DNA of 64,000 nt from Streptomyces sp. ALI-76-A (GTDB lineage Bacteria; Actinomycetota; Actinomycetes; Streptomycetales; Streptomycetaceae): positions 3,038,001 through 3,102,000 of the forward strand of contig NZ_JASVWB010000002.1 of the NCBI RefSeq assembly GCF_030287445.1. The letters run 5' to 3'. Below the pieces are notes generated by a model, which was not told the origin of the DNA, did no database searches, and worked only from the letters and a program-made list of their open reading frames with translations. The stretch's first letter is position 1, and every line of letters starts with the position of its first letter. This document shows, piece after piece, positions 53,484 through 60,984 of the stretch. The position numbers and the translations under genes are program-made.

Positions 53484-54509
53484 TCACCCGCGCTCCTCAC
53501 GTCCGGCCGAGGTGAACGCCATGTCCGCGTAGCGGTCGCCCGCCACCTGGGCCGCGATCGGCTCCAGGAGGGCCAGCTGCTCCGCCGTCAGCTCGATCCT
53601 CGTCGCCGCCGTGTTCTCCTCGATCCGGGCGGCCTTGCGGGTGCCCGGGATCGGGACCACCGGGAGGCCGTGCACCGCCGCCTGCTGGTGCACCCAGGCC
53701 AGTGCCACCTGTCCGGGCGAGACCCCGTGGGCCCCGGCCACCGCGCGGACCGGCTCCAGCAGGGCCGCGTTCGCGGCGGCGTTCTCACCGGTGAAGCGGG
53801 GCTGCTGTCGGCGGAAGTCGTCGGGGGTCAGATCCTGGTCGGCGTCGGCGAAGGAGCCGGTGAGGAAGCCCCGGCCGAGCGGGGAGTACGGCACCAGGGC
53901 CACACCCAGCTCGCGGGCCGCCGGCACCACCCGCGCCTCGATGTCCCGGCTGAACAGCGACCACTCCGACTGCACGGCGGCGATCGGGTGCACGGCCTGC
54001 GCGGCCCGCAGCTCCGCCGCCGTGACCTCGCTCAGGCCCAGGTGCTTGACCTTGCCCTCGCGCACCAGCTCGGCCATGACGCCGACGGTCTCCTCGATCG
54101 GCACGTTCACATCGCGCCGGTGCATGTAGTAGAGGTCGATGACGTCGACGTCCAGGCGGGTCAGGCTCGCCTCGACGGCCTGGCGGATGTAGGGCGGGTC
54201 GTTGCGGATGATCCGCCGGGTCGGGTCGTCCGGCGGGATCGCCAGGGCGAACTTGGTGGCGATCACGACGTCGTCGCGGTGCGCCTTGAAGAAGGGGGCG
54301 AGGAACCGCTCGTTGTCGCCCGCGCCGTACGCGTCCGCCGTGTCGTACAGGGTCACGCCGAGTTCCAGGGCCCGTTCCAGGGCGGCCCGGGCCTCGCCGG
54401 CGTCCGTGGGGCCGTACGCGAAGCTCATGCCCATGCAGCCGAGGCCCTGCACGCCCACCTCGGGGCCGCCGGCGCCGAGCCGTACCGCGGGGATCCTGCC
54501 GTTGGTCAT
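53484..54509 (-). CDS. Aldo/keto reductase
   Basis: 341 aa, (beta/alpha)8 barrel of the AKR13-type group. The catalytic tetrad is visible: Asp56 and Tyr61 in LYDTADAYGAGDNE, Lys86 in VIATKFAL, and His130 in LYYMHRRD. The NADPH-binding C-terminal segment is VVPIPGTRKAARIEENTAAT. It reduces carbonyl compounds, substrate unknown. The ATG overlaps the stop codon of the MerR gene by one base (coupled translation), so the two form an operon controlled by MerR. Reductases in this pairing usually detoxify electrophilic aldehydes. Confidence 0.92.
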   Translation of the reverse strand: MTNGRIPAVRLGAGGPEVGVQGLGCMGMSFAYGPTDAGEARAALERALELGVTLYDTADAYGAGDNERFLAPFFKAHRDDVVIATKFALAIPPDDPTRRIIRNDPPYIRQAVEASLTRLDVDVIDLYYMHRRDVNVPIEETVGVMAELVREGKVKHLGLSEVTAAELRAAQAVHPIAAVQSEWSLFSRDIEARVVPAARELGVALVPYSPLGRGFLTGSFADADQDLTPDDFRRQQPRFTGENAAANAALLEPVRAVAGAHGVSPGQVALAWVHQQAAVHGLPVVPIPGTRKAARIEENTAATRIELTAEQLALLEPIAAQVAGDRYADMAFTSAGREERG

Positions 54510-54970
54510 CAGGACCTCTCCGACGCCAGGGCCCGCCCGGCGTCCGCGTAGAAACCGATCTTCCGGTCGAGGACCGCGAGCGTGTCCTGGAGTTCCGCGA
54601 TCCGGGCGAGGACGTCCTCGCGGGTCGCCTTCAGCAGCTCGAAGCGGTCGCCGTACGTGTGGTCGCCCTCGCGCACCAGCTCGGCGTAGCGCACCATGTC
54701 CGCGACCGGCATGCCGGTCAGCCGGAGCTTGCCGACGAGGTCGAGCCAGTCGAGGTCGCGGTTGCTGTACCGGCGCTGTCCGGTGTGCGAGCGGTCTATG
54801 TGCGGCATCAGGCCGATGCGTTCGTACCAGCGCAGAGTGTGCGCGGTGAGGCCGGTGATCGCGACGACCTCGCTGATCGTGTAGCTGTCCTGGCCTTCCG
54901 GCCGCCTGCGGTGGTGCGGCGGGGCCGCACAGCTGTCGGTCCTGGTATCCGGGGTCTCCATCACCGTCAT
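54509..54970 (-). CDS. MerR-family regulator
   Basis: 153 aa. After a 27-residue polar start comes the MerR winged helix: YTISEVVAITGLTAHTLRWYERIGLMPHIDRSHTGQRRYSNRDLDWLDLVGKLRLTGMPVADMVRYAEL. The C-terminal half is the dimer coiled coil (ELLKATREDVLARIAELQDTLAVLDRKIGFY). There is no Cys pair for metal binding, so it is more like BltR/SoxR-type drug or redox sensors without a cluster. The ATG at 54970 has TAGCGT 7 nt upstream (leaderless). Its own promoter has the 19-bp spacer and palindrome typical of MerR targets. Confidence 0.92.
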   Translation of the reverse strand: MTVMETPDTRTDSCAAPPHHRRRPEGQDSYTISEVVAITGLTAHTLRWYERIGLMPHIDRSHTGQRRYSNRDLDWLDLVGKLRLTGMPVADMVRYAELVREGDHTYGDRFELLKATREDVLARIAELQDTLAVLDRKIGFYADAGRALASERS

Positions 54971-54977
54971 GGCCTCA

Positions 54978-55008
54978 ACGCTATGGCCTTCGAGTGCACT
55001 CCAAGCAA
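54978..55008 (-). promoter_or_regulatory. MerR-type promoter with 19-bp spacer
   Basis: Minus strand: -35 TTGCTT (55008-55003), 19-bp spacer, -10 TAGCGT (54983-54978). The palindrome GAGTGCACTC (54992-55001) lies inside the spacer. MerR activators untwist exactly such over-long spacers. This indicates autoregulation of the merR-akr operon. Confidence 0.8.
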
Positions 55009-55066
55009 GCGGATCCGGTAAGAAATCGGCGGACGCGGCATCGGTCTGCTGGCTAGCGTGCGGGAC

Positions 55067-55549
55067 ATGAGTCTCGTACGTCGTGCCACGGCCGAGGACG
55101 CGGAGGAAGTGCTCCGGCTGCGTCAGGTGATGATCGACTCGGTGTTCGCCGGCGCGGACGCGGGCGCCGCGTCCACGAGGTGGCACAGCGCCTCGCTGCC
55201 CGTGCTGCGCGCCCGCCTCGCCGAACCGGACGGGGACTTCGCGGCGTTCGTCGTGGACCGTCCGGAGCGGCCGGGGGCCCTGGCGGCGCTGGCGGCCGGC
55301 ACGGAGGAGTACCGCATCGGACGGGCCGGCAACCCGCACGGACGGGTCGGCCACGTCTTCAGCGTGGCCACCGACCCGGACGCCCGGCGCCGGGGACACG
55401 CGCGCGCGTGCGTGGAGGAACTGCTGCGGTGGTTCCGCGAGCGGGGCGTCGCGCAGGTCGACCTGAACGCGTCCGCCGCGGCCGAACCGCTCTACGCGTC
55501 CCTGGGCTTCGTGCGCAAGCCGGACCCCTCGATGCGGCTGACGTTCTGA
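55067..55549 (+). CDS. GNAT-family N-acetyltransferase
   Basis: 160 aa, single GNAT domain: LVRRATAEDAEEVLRLRQVM at the start, then VGHVFSVATDPDARRRGHARACVEELLRWFRERGVAQVDLNASAAAEPLYASLGFVRKPDPSMRLTF with the acetyl-CoA loop R-R-x-G-H-A. Substrate unknown. It is divergent from merR. The ATG has TAGCGT exactly 7 nt upstream and no ribosome-binding site, so it is probably leaderless. Confidence 0.88.
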   Translation: MSLVRRATAEDAEEVLRLRQVMIDSVFAGADAGAASTRWHSASLPVLRARLAEPDGDFAAFVVDRPERPGALAALAAGTEEYRIGRAGNPHGRVGHVFSVATDPDARRRGHARACVEELLRWFRERGVAQVDLNASAAAEPLYASLGFVRKPDPSMRLTF

Positions 55550-55568
55550 GCGGCTTAGGCTCGTCGGC

Positions 55569-56390
55569 ATGTCCTTGCGGAGTCTTGCGTTGATCGAGAA
55601 CTGGCCGGTTCCCACCGCCGCGGCGGCCGTCGTCCGGGCGGACGGAACCCTGCTCGGGACCCACGGCCAGGCGGGGCGGCGCTTCCCGCTGGCCTCGGTC
55701 ACCAAGCCGCTCGCGGCCTACGCCGTCCTGGTCGCGTACGAGGAGGGGGCGATCGACCTCGACGAGCCGGCCGGGCCGCCCGGGGCGACGGTGCGGCACC
55801 TGCTCGCCCACACCTCGGGGCTGGCCTTCGACGAGCACCGGGTGGCCTCCCCGCCCGGGGAGCGGCGGCTGTACTCCAACGCCGGGTTCGAACAGCTCGG
55901 CGACCACCTCGCCAAGGCCACGGAGATCCCGTTCGCCGAGTACCTGCGGCAGGCCGTGCTGGAGCCGCTGGGCATGGCGTCCACCGCCCTGGAAGGCTCT
56001 CCGGCCAAGGACGGCGTGTCCACCGTGGAGGACCTCGCGCGGTTCGCGGCGGAGATCCAGGCGCCCCGGCTGCTCGATCCGCGCACGGTCGCCGACGCGA
56101 TGTCGGTCCAGTACCCGGGGACGAAGGGCGTCCTGCCGGGGTACGGGCACCAGAACCCCAACGACTGGGGGCTGGGGTTCGAGATCCGGGACTCCAAGTC
56201 GCCTCACTGGACGGGTGCTTCGTCCTCGCCGCGGACCTTCGGACACTTCGGGCAGTCGGGGACGTTCCTGTGGGCCGATCCGGACGCGGGGGTGGCGTGC
56301 GTGGCGCTGACCGACCGGGCGTTCGGACCGTGGGCGGCCGAGGTGTGGCCGGCGTTCACGGACGCGGTGCTCGGGGAGCTGCGGGGCTGA
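55569..56390 (+). CDS. Serine hydrolase, class C beta-lactamase/esterase-like
   Basis: 273 aa. Active-site motifs: SxxK as Ser43-V-T-Lys46 in FPLASVTKPLAAY, Y-x-N as Tyr102-S-N in RRLYSNAGFEQLG, and HFGQSGTF near 232 in place of KTG. There is no signal peptide, so it is cytoplasmic; such proteins are usually esterases or D-aminopeptidases rather than true beta-lactamases. It begins 19 bp after the GNAT gene. The ATG has TAGGCT 7 nt upstream, so it can be transcribed separately as a leaderless mRNA. Confidence 0.87.
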   Translation: MSLRSLALIENWPVPTAAAAVVRADGTLLGTHGQAGRRFPLASVTKPLAAYAVLVAYEEGAIDLDEPAGPPGATVRHLLAHTSGLAFDEHRVASPPGERRLYSNAGFEQLGDHLAKATEIPFAEYLRQAVLEPLGMASTALEGSPAKDGVSTVEDLARFAAEIQAPRLLDPRTVADAMSVQYPGTKGVLPGYGHQNPNDWGLGFEIRDSKSPHWTGASSSPRTFGHFGQSGTFLWADPDAGVACVALTDRAFGPWAAEVWPAFTDAVLGELRG

Positions 56391-56410
56391 GCCGGTCGCG
56401 GGGCTGGGGC

Positions 56411-56522
56411 GGGGTTCTCCCGCCCCCGCCGCCCCTACCCGTCCCGTCCCCGGGGGCTGCCGCCCCCGGACCCCCGCTGTCGGCCCCGAACGGGCCTCGT
56501 CCTCAAGCGCCGGACGGGCTGA
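56411..56522. repeat. Dispersed intergenic repeat, copy 2, with degenerate tandem tail
   Basis: About 112 bp matching 25100-25208, including the 8-bp hairpin at 56450-56469 with C-G in place of T-A. The tail (to about 56590) continues with four degenerate units of CGCTGGACGGGCCTC type. It fills the space between the convergent hydrolase and pirin genes. Confidence 0.9.
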
Positions 56523-56586
56523 GGTGGCGCTGGACGGGCCTCGCCTCGGGAGACGCTGGACGGGCCTCCACCAACGTCGGACGGGC

Positions 56587-57240
56587 TCAGGGGAGCATTT
56601 CCCACAGCAGCAGCTCCGCTCGCGTCACGGCCATCGCCTCCAGGTCCTTCGCGTCGGTGATCCTCGCCGCGTCTCCCGGGCCCAACTCCGCGCCGTCCAG
56701 GATCACTTCACCGCGGACGACCTGCGCGTACACGAACGCCGCGTCCGGCACCGCCGTCCGCTCCCCCGGCGCCGGCCGCCGCACGTGGAGCAGCGCGCCC
56801 GCCGCCGGGACGGCGTACGGCGTGGAGTCCGCGATGCCGTGGACGATCTCGTACGACGGGTGGCCGCCGGGCTCCAGCGGGGCCAGCCACATCTGGACGA
56901 AGGTCAGGGGGGCCGGGCCGTCGTTGCGTTCGACGTGCCGGACGCCCGCCGCCGCGCTCAGGCGCTGGACGTCGCCGGGCCGCACCCGCGTCTCGTGACC
57001 GGTGGAGTCACGGTGGGTCAGCTCGCCCTCGACGACCCAGGTCACGATCTCGGTGTGGCTGTGCGGGTGCTCGTCGAAGCCGGCGCCGGGGGCGAGCCGC
57101 TCCTCGTTGCAGGCGATCAGCGCGCCGAAGCGGAGGTTGCCGGGGTCGTAGTGCGGGCCGAAGGAGAAGGCGTGCCAGGACTCGATTCCGGCCGCGGGGT
57201 CACCGCCCGGGTAGCGCTCCGCCGCGCGCCGTAGGTCCAT
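56587..57240 (-). CDS. Pirin-family bicupin
   Basis: 217 aa, shorter than classical pirins (about 280-300). The N-terminal cupin holds the metal site FDEHPHSHTEIVTWVVEGELTHRDSTGHE (His, His, His, Glu), and the second cupin (ARRPAPGERTAVPDAAFVYAQVVRGEVILDG) lacks one, as usual. Related proteins are quercetin dioxygenases or redox-sensing iron proteins. TACCGT lies 7 nt before a GTG at 57243, directly followed by the ATG at 57240, so the mRNA is probably leaderless and may start one codon earlier. It is divergent from fasR with 73 bp between them. Confidence 0.85.
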   Translation of the reverse strand: MDLRRAAERYPGGDPAAGIESWHAFSFGPHYDPGNLRFGALIACNEERLAPGAGFDEHPHSHTEIVTWVVEGELTHRDSTGHETRVRPGDVQRLSAAAGVRHVERNDGPAPLTFVQMWLAPLEPGGHPSYEIVHGIADSTPYAVPAAGALLHVRRPAPGERTAVPDAAFVYAQVVRGEVILDGAELGPGDAARITDAKDLEAMAVTRAELLLWEMLP

Positions 57241-57313
57241 CACGGGCACCACGGTAGCCCTCACCGGCGACCCGGCGACGCGTCCTCGCGTCCGGATGAG
57301 GCAGTCTTGTCCC

Positions 57314-58519
57314 GTGCCCGAACCCGAAACCCGCCGCAACGGCTCCACAGCGCCCGACGTCCACGCGCACACCGCGACCCTGAAGCGGCTGGAGAAGTCG
57401 GCCGGCAGTCTCGCCGCGCAGGCCATCGCGCGTATGGACGAGACGCTGCCGTGGTACCGGGCCATGCCCCCGGAGAACCGGTCCTGGATCGGGTTGGTGG
57501 CCCAGGCCGGCATCGCCGCCTTCACCGAGTGGTTCCGGCACCCGGACGCGCCCCAGGCCATCTCCACCGACGTCTTCGGGACCGCGCCGCGCGAACTGAC
57601 CAGGGCCATCACCCTGCGCCAGACCGTCGAGATGGTGCGCACCACGATCGAGGTCATGGAGTCGGCGATCGACGAGGTGGCGGCCCCCGGGGACGAGAAC
57701 CTGCTGCGCGAGGCGCTGCTGGTGTACGCCCGCGAGATCGCCTTCGCCACCGCCCAGGTGTACGCCCAGGCCGCCGAGGCGCGCGGCGCCTGGGACGCGC
57801 GGCTGGAGTCGCTGGTGGTGAACGCGGTGCTGAGCGGCGAGGCCGACGAGGGGGCCGTCTCCCGGGCCGCGGCGCTCGGCTGGAACGCCCCCGAGCATGT
57901 GTGCGTGGTGCTGGGGAAGGCGCCCGACGGTGACAGCGAGCTGACCGTCGAGGCCATCCGGCGGGCCGCCCGGCACGCCAAGCTCCAGGTCCTCACCGGG
58001 GTGCTCGGCGCCCGGCTGGTCGTCATCGCGGGCGGCAGCGACAACCCGCTGGCGGTGGCCAAGTCGCTGATCGGACCGTATGCGGCGGGGCCCGTCGTCG
58101 CGGGGCCGGTGGTCCCCGACCTGCTCGCCGCGACCCGGTCCGCGCAGGCCGCCGCCGCCGGGCTGAAGGCGTGTTCCGCCTGGCAGGACGCCCCGCGGCC
58201 GGTGCTGGCGGACGATCTGCTTCCGGAGCGCGCGATGGCCGGTGACCCGGGCGCGCGCGAGCAGTTGGTGGAGGAGATCTACAGACCACTGGAGGAGGCC
58301 GGCTCGGCGCTCCTGGAGACACTCTCCGTCTATCTCGAACAGGCGAGCAGTCTCGAAGGTGCCGCCCGGATGCTCTTCGTCCATCCCAACACCGTGCGCT
58401 ACCGGCTCCGACGTGTGACTGACGTCACCGGCTGGTCGCCGTCGGACGTGCGTTCGGCGTTCACCTTGCGCATAGCACTCATCCTGGGGCGTCTGGCCGA
58501 CGGCGATCTCCAGACCTAA
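57314..58519 (+). CDS. fasR: FasR-like PucR-family regulator of fatty-acid synthesis genes
   Basis: 401 aa. The centre is a GGDEF-like/PucR domain and the C-terminus is a PucR helix-turn-helix: SLEGAARMLFVHPNTVRYRLRRVTDVTGWSPSDVRSAFTLRIAL (HTH_30). It lies directly upstream of fabD in the same direction. In S. coelicolor the gene in this position, fasR, activates the fabD-fabH-acpP-fabF operon; M. tuberculosis Rv2242 is the counterpart. The GTG at 57314 has CAGTCT 6 nt upstream and no ribosome-binding site, so it is probably leaderless. Confidence 0.92.
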   Translation: MPEPETRRNGSTAPDVHAHTATLKRLEKSAGSLAAQAIARMDETLPWYRAMPPENRSWIGLVAQAGIAAFTEWFRHPDAPQAISTDVFGTAPRELTRAITLRQTVEMVRTTIEVMESAIDEVAAPGDENLLREALLVYAREIAFATAQVYAQAAEARGAWDARLESLVVNAVLSGEADEGAVSRAAALGWNAPEHVCVVLGKAPDGDSELTVEAIRRAARHAKLQVLTGVLGARLVVIAGGSDNPLAVAKSLIGPYAAGPVVAGPVVPDLLAATRSAQAAAAGLKACSAWQDAPRPVLADDLLPERAMAGDPGAREQLVEEIYRPLEEAGSALLETLSVYLEQASSLEGAARMLFVHPNTVRYRLRRVTDVTGWSPSDVRSAFTLRIALILGRLADGDLQT

Positions 58520-58521
58520 GC

Positions 58522-58594
58522 TTTTGTCGGGGGTCCACAAAACCCCCTCCTGTTCTTCGTCCCTGTCCCCACGGGCGGTCGTGGCCGTCCACAA
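58522..58594. promoter_or_regulatory. Candidate FasR-binding region upstream of fabD
   Basis: Between fasR and fabD, TTTTGT / ACAAAA (58522-58527 with 58537-58542) is interleaved with GGGGG / CCCCC, and GTCCACAA occurs twice (58533-58540 and 58587-58594). FasR is known to bind this intergenic region in S. coelicolor; the exact bases here are my assignment. Confidence 0.5.
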
Positions 58595-58608
58595 GAGAGA
58601 GTGTGAGA

Positions 58609-59541
58609 GTGCTCGTACTCGTCGCTCCCGGCCAAGGCGCCCAGACGCCCGGCTTCCTGACTCCCTGGCTCGAACTCCCCGGTGTCCGCGGCGCCGTCGA
58701 GGCGTGGTCCGACGCCGTGCGGCTCGACCTGATCCGCTACGGCACCGAGGGCGACGCGGACGAGATCCGCGACACCGCGGTGGCGCAGCCGCTGCTGGTC
58801 GCGGCCGGCCTGGCCGCGGCGCACACGCTCTTCGCCGACCCGGCCGAACTCCCCCGCAGGGTCGGCGCCATCGCCGGGCACAGCGTCGGCGAGCTGACCG
58901 CCGCCGCGCTCGCCGGGGTGCTCTCCGACGAGGAGACCGTCCGGCTGGTCCGCGCCCGGGGCCTGGCCATGGCGGAGGCGGCCGCCGTCACCGCGACCGG
59001 CATGTCGGCGCTGCTCGGCGGCGACCCCGAGGTGAGCGTCGCGCACCTGGAGAAGCTGGGCCTGACCCCGGCGAACGTCAACGGCGCCGGCCAGATCGTG
59101 GCCGCGGGCACGCTGGAGCAGCTCGCCGCGCTGAGCGAGGACAAGCCCGAGGGCGTCCGCAAGGTCGTCCCGCTGAAGGTGGCCGGCGCCTTCCACACGC
59201 ACCACATGGCGCCCGCGGTCGACGCGCTGGCGAAGGCCGCCGAGGCCCTCACGCCCGCCGACCCGCGGCTCGCCTACGTCTCCAACAGGGACGGGCGGAT
59301 CGTCGCCACCGGTGCCGAGGTCCTCGAGCGGCTGGTCGGCCAGGTCGCCAACCCGGTCCGCTGGGACCTGTGCATGGAGACCTTCAAGGAACGCGGCGTC
59401 ACCGCCCTGATCGAGGTGTGCCCGGGCGGCACGCTGACCGGCCTCGCCAAGCGCGCGCTGCCCGGTGTGCGGACCCTGGCTCTGAAGACCCCCGACGACC
59501 TCGACGCGGCTCGCGAGCTCATCGCCGAGCACAGTTCCTGA
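58609..59541 (+). CDS. fabD: Malonyl-CoA:ACP transacylase
   Basis: 310 aa. The start LVLVAPGQGAQTPGF holds the family's QGxQ motif; the nucleophile Ser92 is in AGHSVGELTAAALAG; the His partner is in AFHTHHMAP. It moves malonyl groups from CoA to ACP, supplying both fatty-acid and type II polyketide synthesis. The GTG at 58609 is chosen because GAGAGAG precedes it by about 8 nt; an in-frame GTG at 58603 adds two residues. It is first in the operon fabD-fabH-acpP-fabF, controlled from the region after fasR. Confidence 0.96.
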   Translation: MLVLVAPGQGAQTPGFLTPWLELPGVRGAVEAWSDAVRLDLIRYGTEGDADEIRDTAVAQPLLVAAGLAAAHTLFADPAELPRRVGAIAGHSVGELTAAALAGVLSDEETVRLVRARGLAMAEAAAVTATGMSALLGGDPEVSVAHLEKLGLTPANVNGAGQIVAAGTLEQLAALSEDKPEGVRKVVPLKVAGAFHTHHMAPAVDALAKAAEALTPADPRLAYVSNRDGRIVATGAEVLERLVGQVANPVRWDLCMETFKERGVTALIEVCPGGTLTGLAKRALPGVRTLALKTPDDLDAARELIAEHSS

Positions 59542-59558
59542 CAAGGAGTCCGAGCAGC

Positions 59559-60554
59559 ATGTCGAAGATCAAGCCCAGCAAGGGCGCCCCGTACGCGCGC
59601 ATCCTCGGTGTCGGTGGCTACCGCCCCACCCGGGTCGTGCCGAACGAGGTGATCCTCGAGAAGATCGACTCGTCCGACGAGTGGATCCGCTCCCGCTCCG
59701 GCATCGAGACGCGGCACTGGGCGAACGACGAGGAGACCGTCGCCGCGATGTCGATCGAGGCGTCCGGCAAGGCGATCGCCGACGCCGGGATCTCCGCCGA
59801 GCAGATCGGCGGCGTGATCGTCTCGACCGTCTCGCACTTCAAGCAGACCCCGGCCGTCGCCACCGAGATCGCCGACAAGCTCGGCACGGACAGGGCCGCC
59901 GCCTTCGACATCTCGGCGGGCTGCGCCGGCTTCGGTTACGGCCTCACCCTCGCCAAGGGCATGATCGTCGAGGGTTCGGCGGAGTACGTGCTCGTCATCG
60001 GCGTCGAGCGGCTGTCCGACCTGACCGACCTGGAGGACCGCGCCACGGCCTTCCTGTTCGGTGACGGCGCCGGCGCGGTCGTCGTCGGCCCCGCGAACGA
60101 GCCCGCGATCGGTCCGACCGTCTGGGGCTCCGAGGGCGACAAGTCCGAGACCATCAAGCAGACCGTGGCGTGGACGGAGTACGACTCCACGGGCAAGTTC
60201 CCGGCGATCACGCAGGAGGGCCAGGCGGTCTTCCGCTGGGCCGTGTTCGAGATGGCGAAGATCGCCCAGCAGGCGCTGGACGCGGCCGGGATCAGCTCGG
60301 ACGAACTGGACGTCTTCATTCCGCACCAGGCCAACGAGCGGATCATCGACTCGATGGTGAAGACTCTCAAGCTGCCGGAGTCCGTCACGGTCGCCCGTGA
60401 CGTACGCACCACCGGCAACACCTCGGCCGCCTCGATCCCGCTCGCTATGGAGCGGCTTCTGGCGACCGGCGAGGCGAAGAGCGGCGACACCGCGCTCGTC
60501 ATCGGATTCGGGGCGGGTCTCGTCTACGCCGCCACTGTCGTTACCCTCCCCTAG
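59559..60554 (+). CDS. fabH: 3-oxoacyl-ACP synthase III
   Basis: 331 aa. The catalytic triad is present: Cys122 in DISAGCAGFGYG, His in IPHQANERIID and Asn in TTGNTSAASIPLA. FabH condenses an acyl-CoA starter with malonyl-ACP; in Streptomyces it prefers branched starters and so determines iso/anteiso fatty acids. The ATG has AAGGAG 10 nt upstream and lies 17 bp after fabD. It is followed by acpP after a 79-bp gap. Confidence 0.96.
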   Translation: MSKIKPSKGAPYARILGVGGYRPTRVVPNEVILEKIDSSDEWIRSRSGIETRHWANDEETVAAMSIEASGKAIADAGISAEQIGGVIVSTVSHFKQTPAVATEIADKLGTDRAAAFDISAGCAGFGYGLTLAKGMIVEGSAEYVLVIGVERLSDLTDLEDRATAFLFGDGAGAVVVGPANEPAIGPTVWGSEGDKSETIKQTVAWTEYDSTGKFPAITQEGQAVFRWAVFEMAKIAQQALDAAGISSDELDVFIPHQANERIIDSMVKTLKLPESVTVARDVRTTGNTSAASIPLAMERLLATGEAKSGDTALVIGFGAGLVYAATVVTLP

Positions 60555-60633
60555 GCACTCCGTGCCGGATCATCGGTCCGGCACGGAAGCCAACGCCACA
60601 CACCCTCTGAAAACCCAAGAAGGAGCGCCCACC

Positions 60634-60882
60634 ATGGCCGCCACTCAGGAAGAGATCGTCGCCGGTCTCGCCGACATCGTGAACGAGATCGCCGGCATCC
60701 CGGTTGAGGACGTCCAGCTGGACAAGTCCTTCACCGACGACCTGGACGTCGACTCGCTGTCCATGGTCGAGGTCGTCGTCGCCGCCGAGGAGCGCTTCGA
60801 CGTCAAGATCCCCGACGAGGACGTCAAGAACCTCAAGACCGTCGGCGACGCGACCGAGTACATCCTCAAGCACCAGGGCTGA
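60634..60882 (+). CDS. acpP: Acyl carrier protein
   Basis: 82 aa, acidic four-helix protein. The phosphopantetheine attachment serine is in DDLDVDSLSMVEVVVAAEE (DSL; Ser41). The remainder matches ACP: FDVKIPDEDVKNLKTVGDATEYI. It carries growing acyl chains for the Fab enzymes. The ATG follows AGGAG by 8 nt. Its gap to fabF is 102 bp and contains a hairpin that may set the acpP:fabF ratio. Confidence 0.97.
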   Translation: MAATQEEIVAGLADIVNEIAGIPVEDVQLDKSFTDDLDVDSLSMVEVVVAAEERFDVKIPDEDVKNLKTVGDATEYILKHQG

Positions 60883-60907
60883 TCCGCCAGCTCCCGGAGC
60901 CTGGCCC

Positions 60908-60925
60908 CGCCACCCGGCGGTGGCG
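60908..60925 (+). terminator. Hairpin between acpP and fabF (attenuator or mRNA-stability element)
   Basis: 7-bp stem CGCCACC / GGTGGCG with a 4-nt loop, 25 bases after the acpP stop and without a U tract. It may cause partial termination or protect upstream mRNA, consistent with ACP being needed in excess. Confidence 0.45.
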
Positions 60926-60984
60926 CCGTTCTCCCCGCCTGGGCGGGGGTAGTCCTCCTCGAATCCGTTGGAGAAAGAATTCCC

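Noticed and set aside
58524..59558. Open frame running through fabD in the fabH frame (apparent long FabH fusion)
   Set aside because: The part before the ATG at 59559 is the wrong frame of fabD; AAGGAG before 59559 marks the real fabH start.
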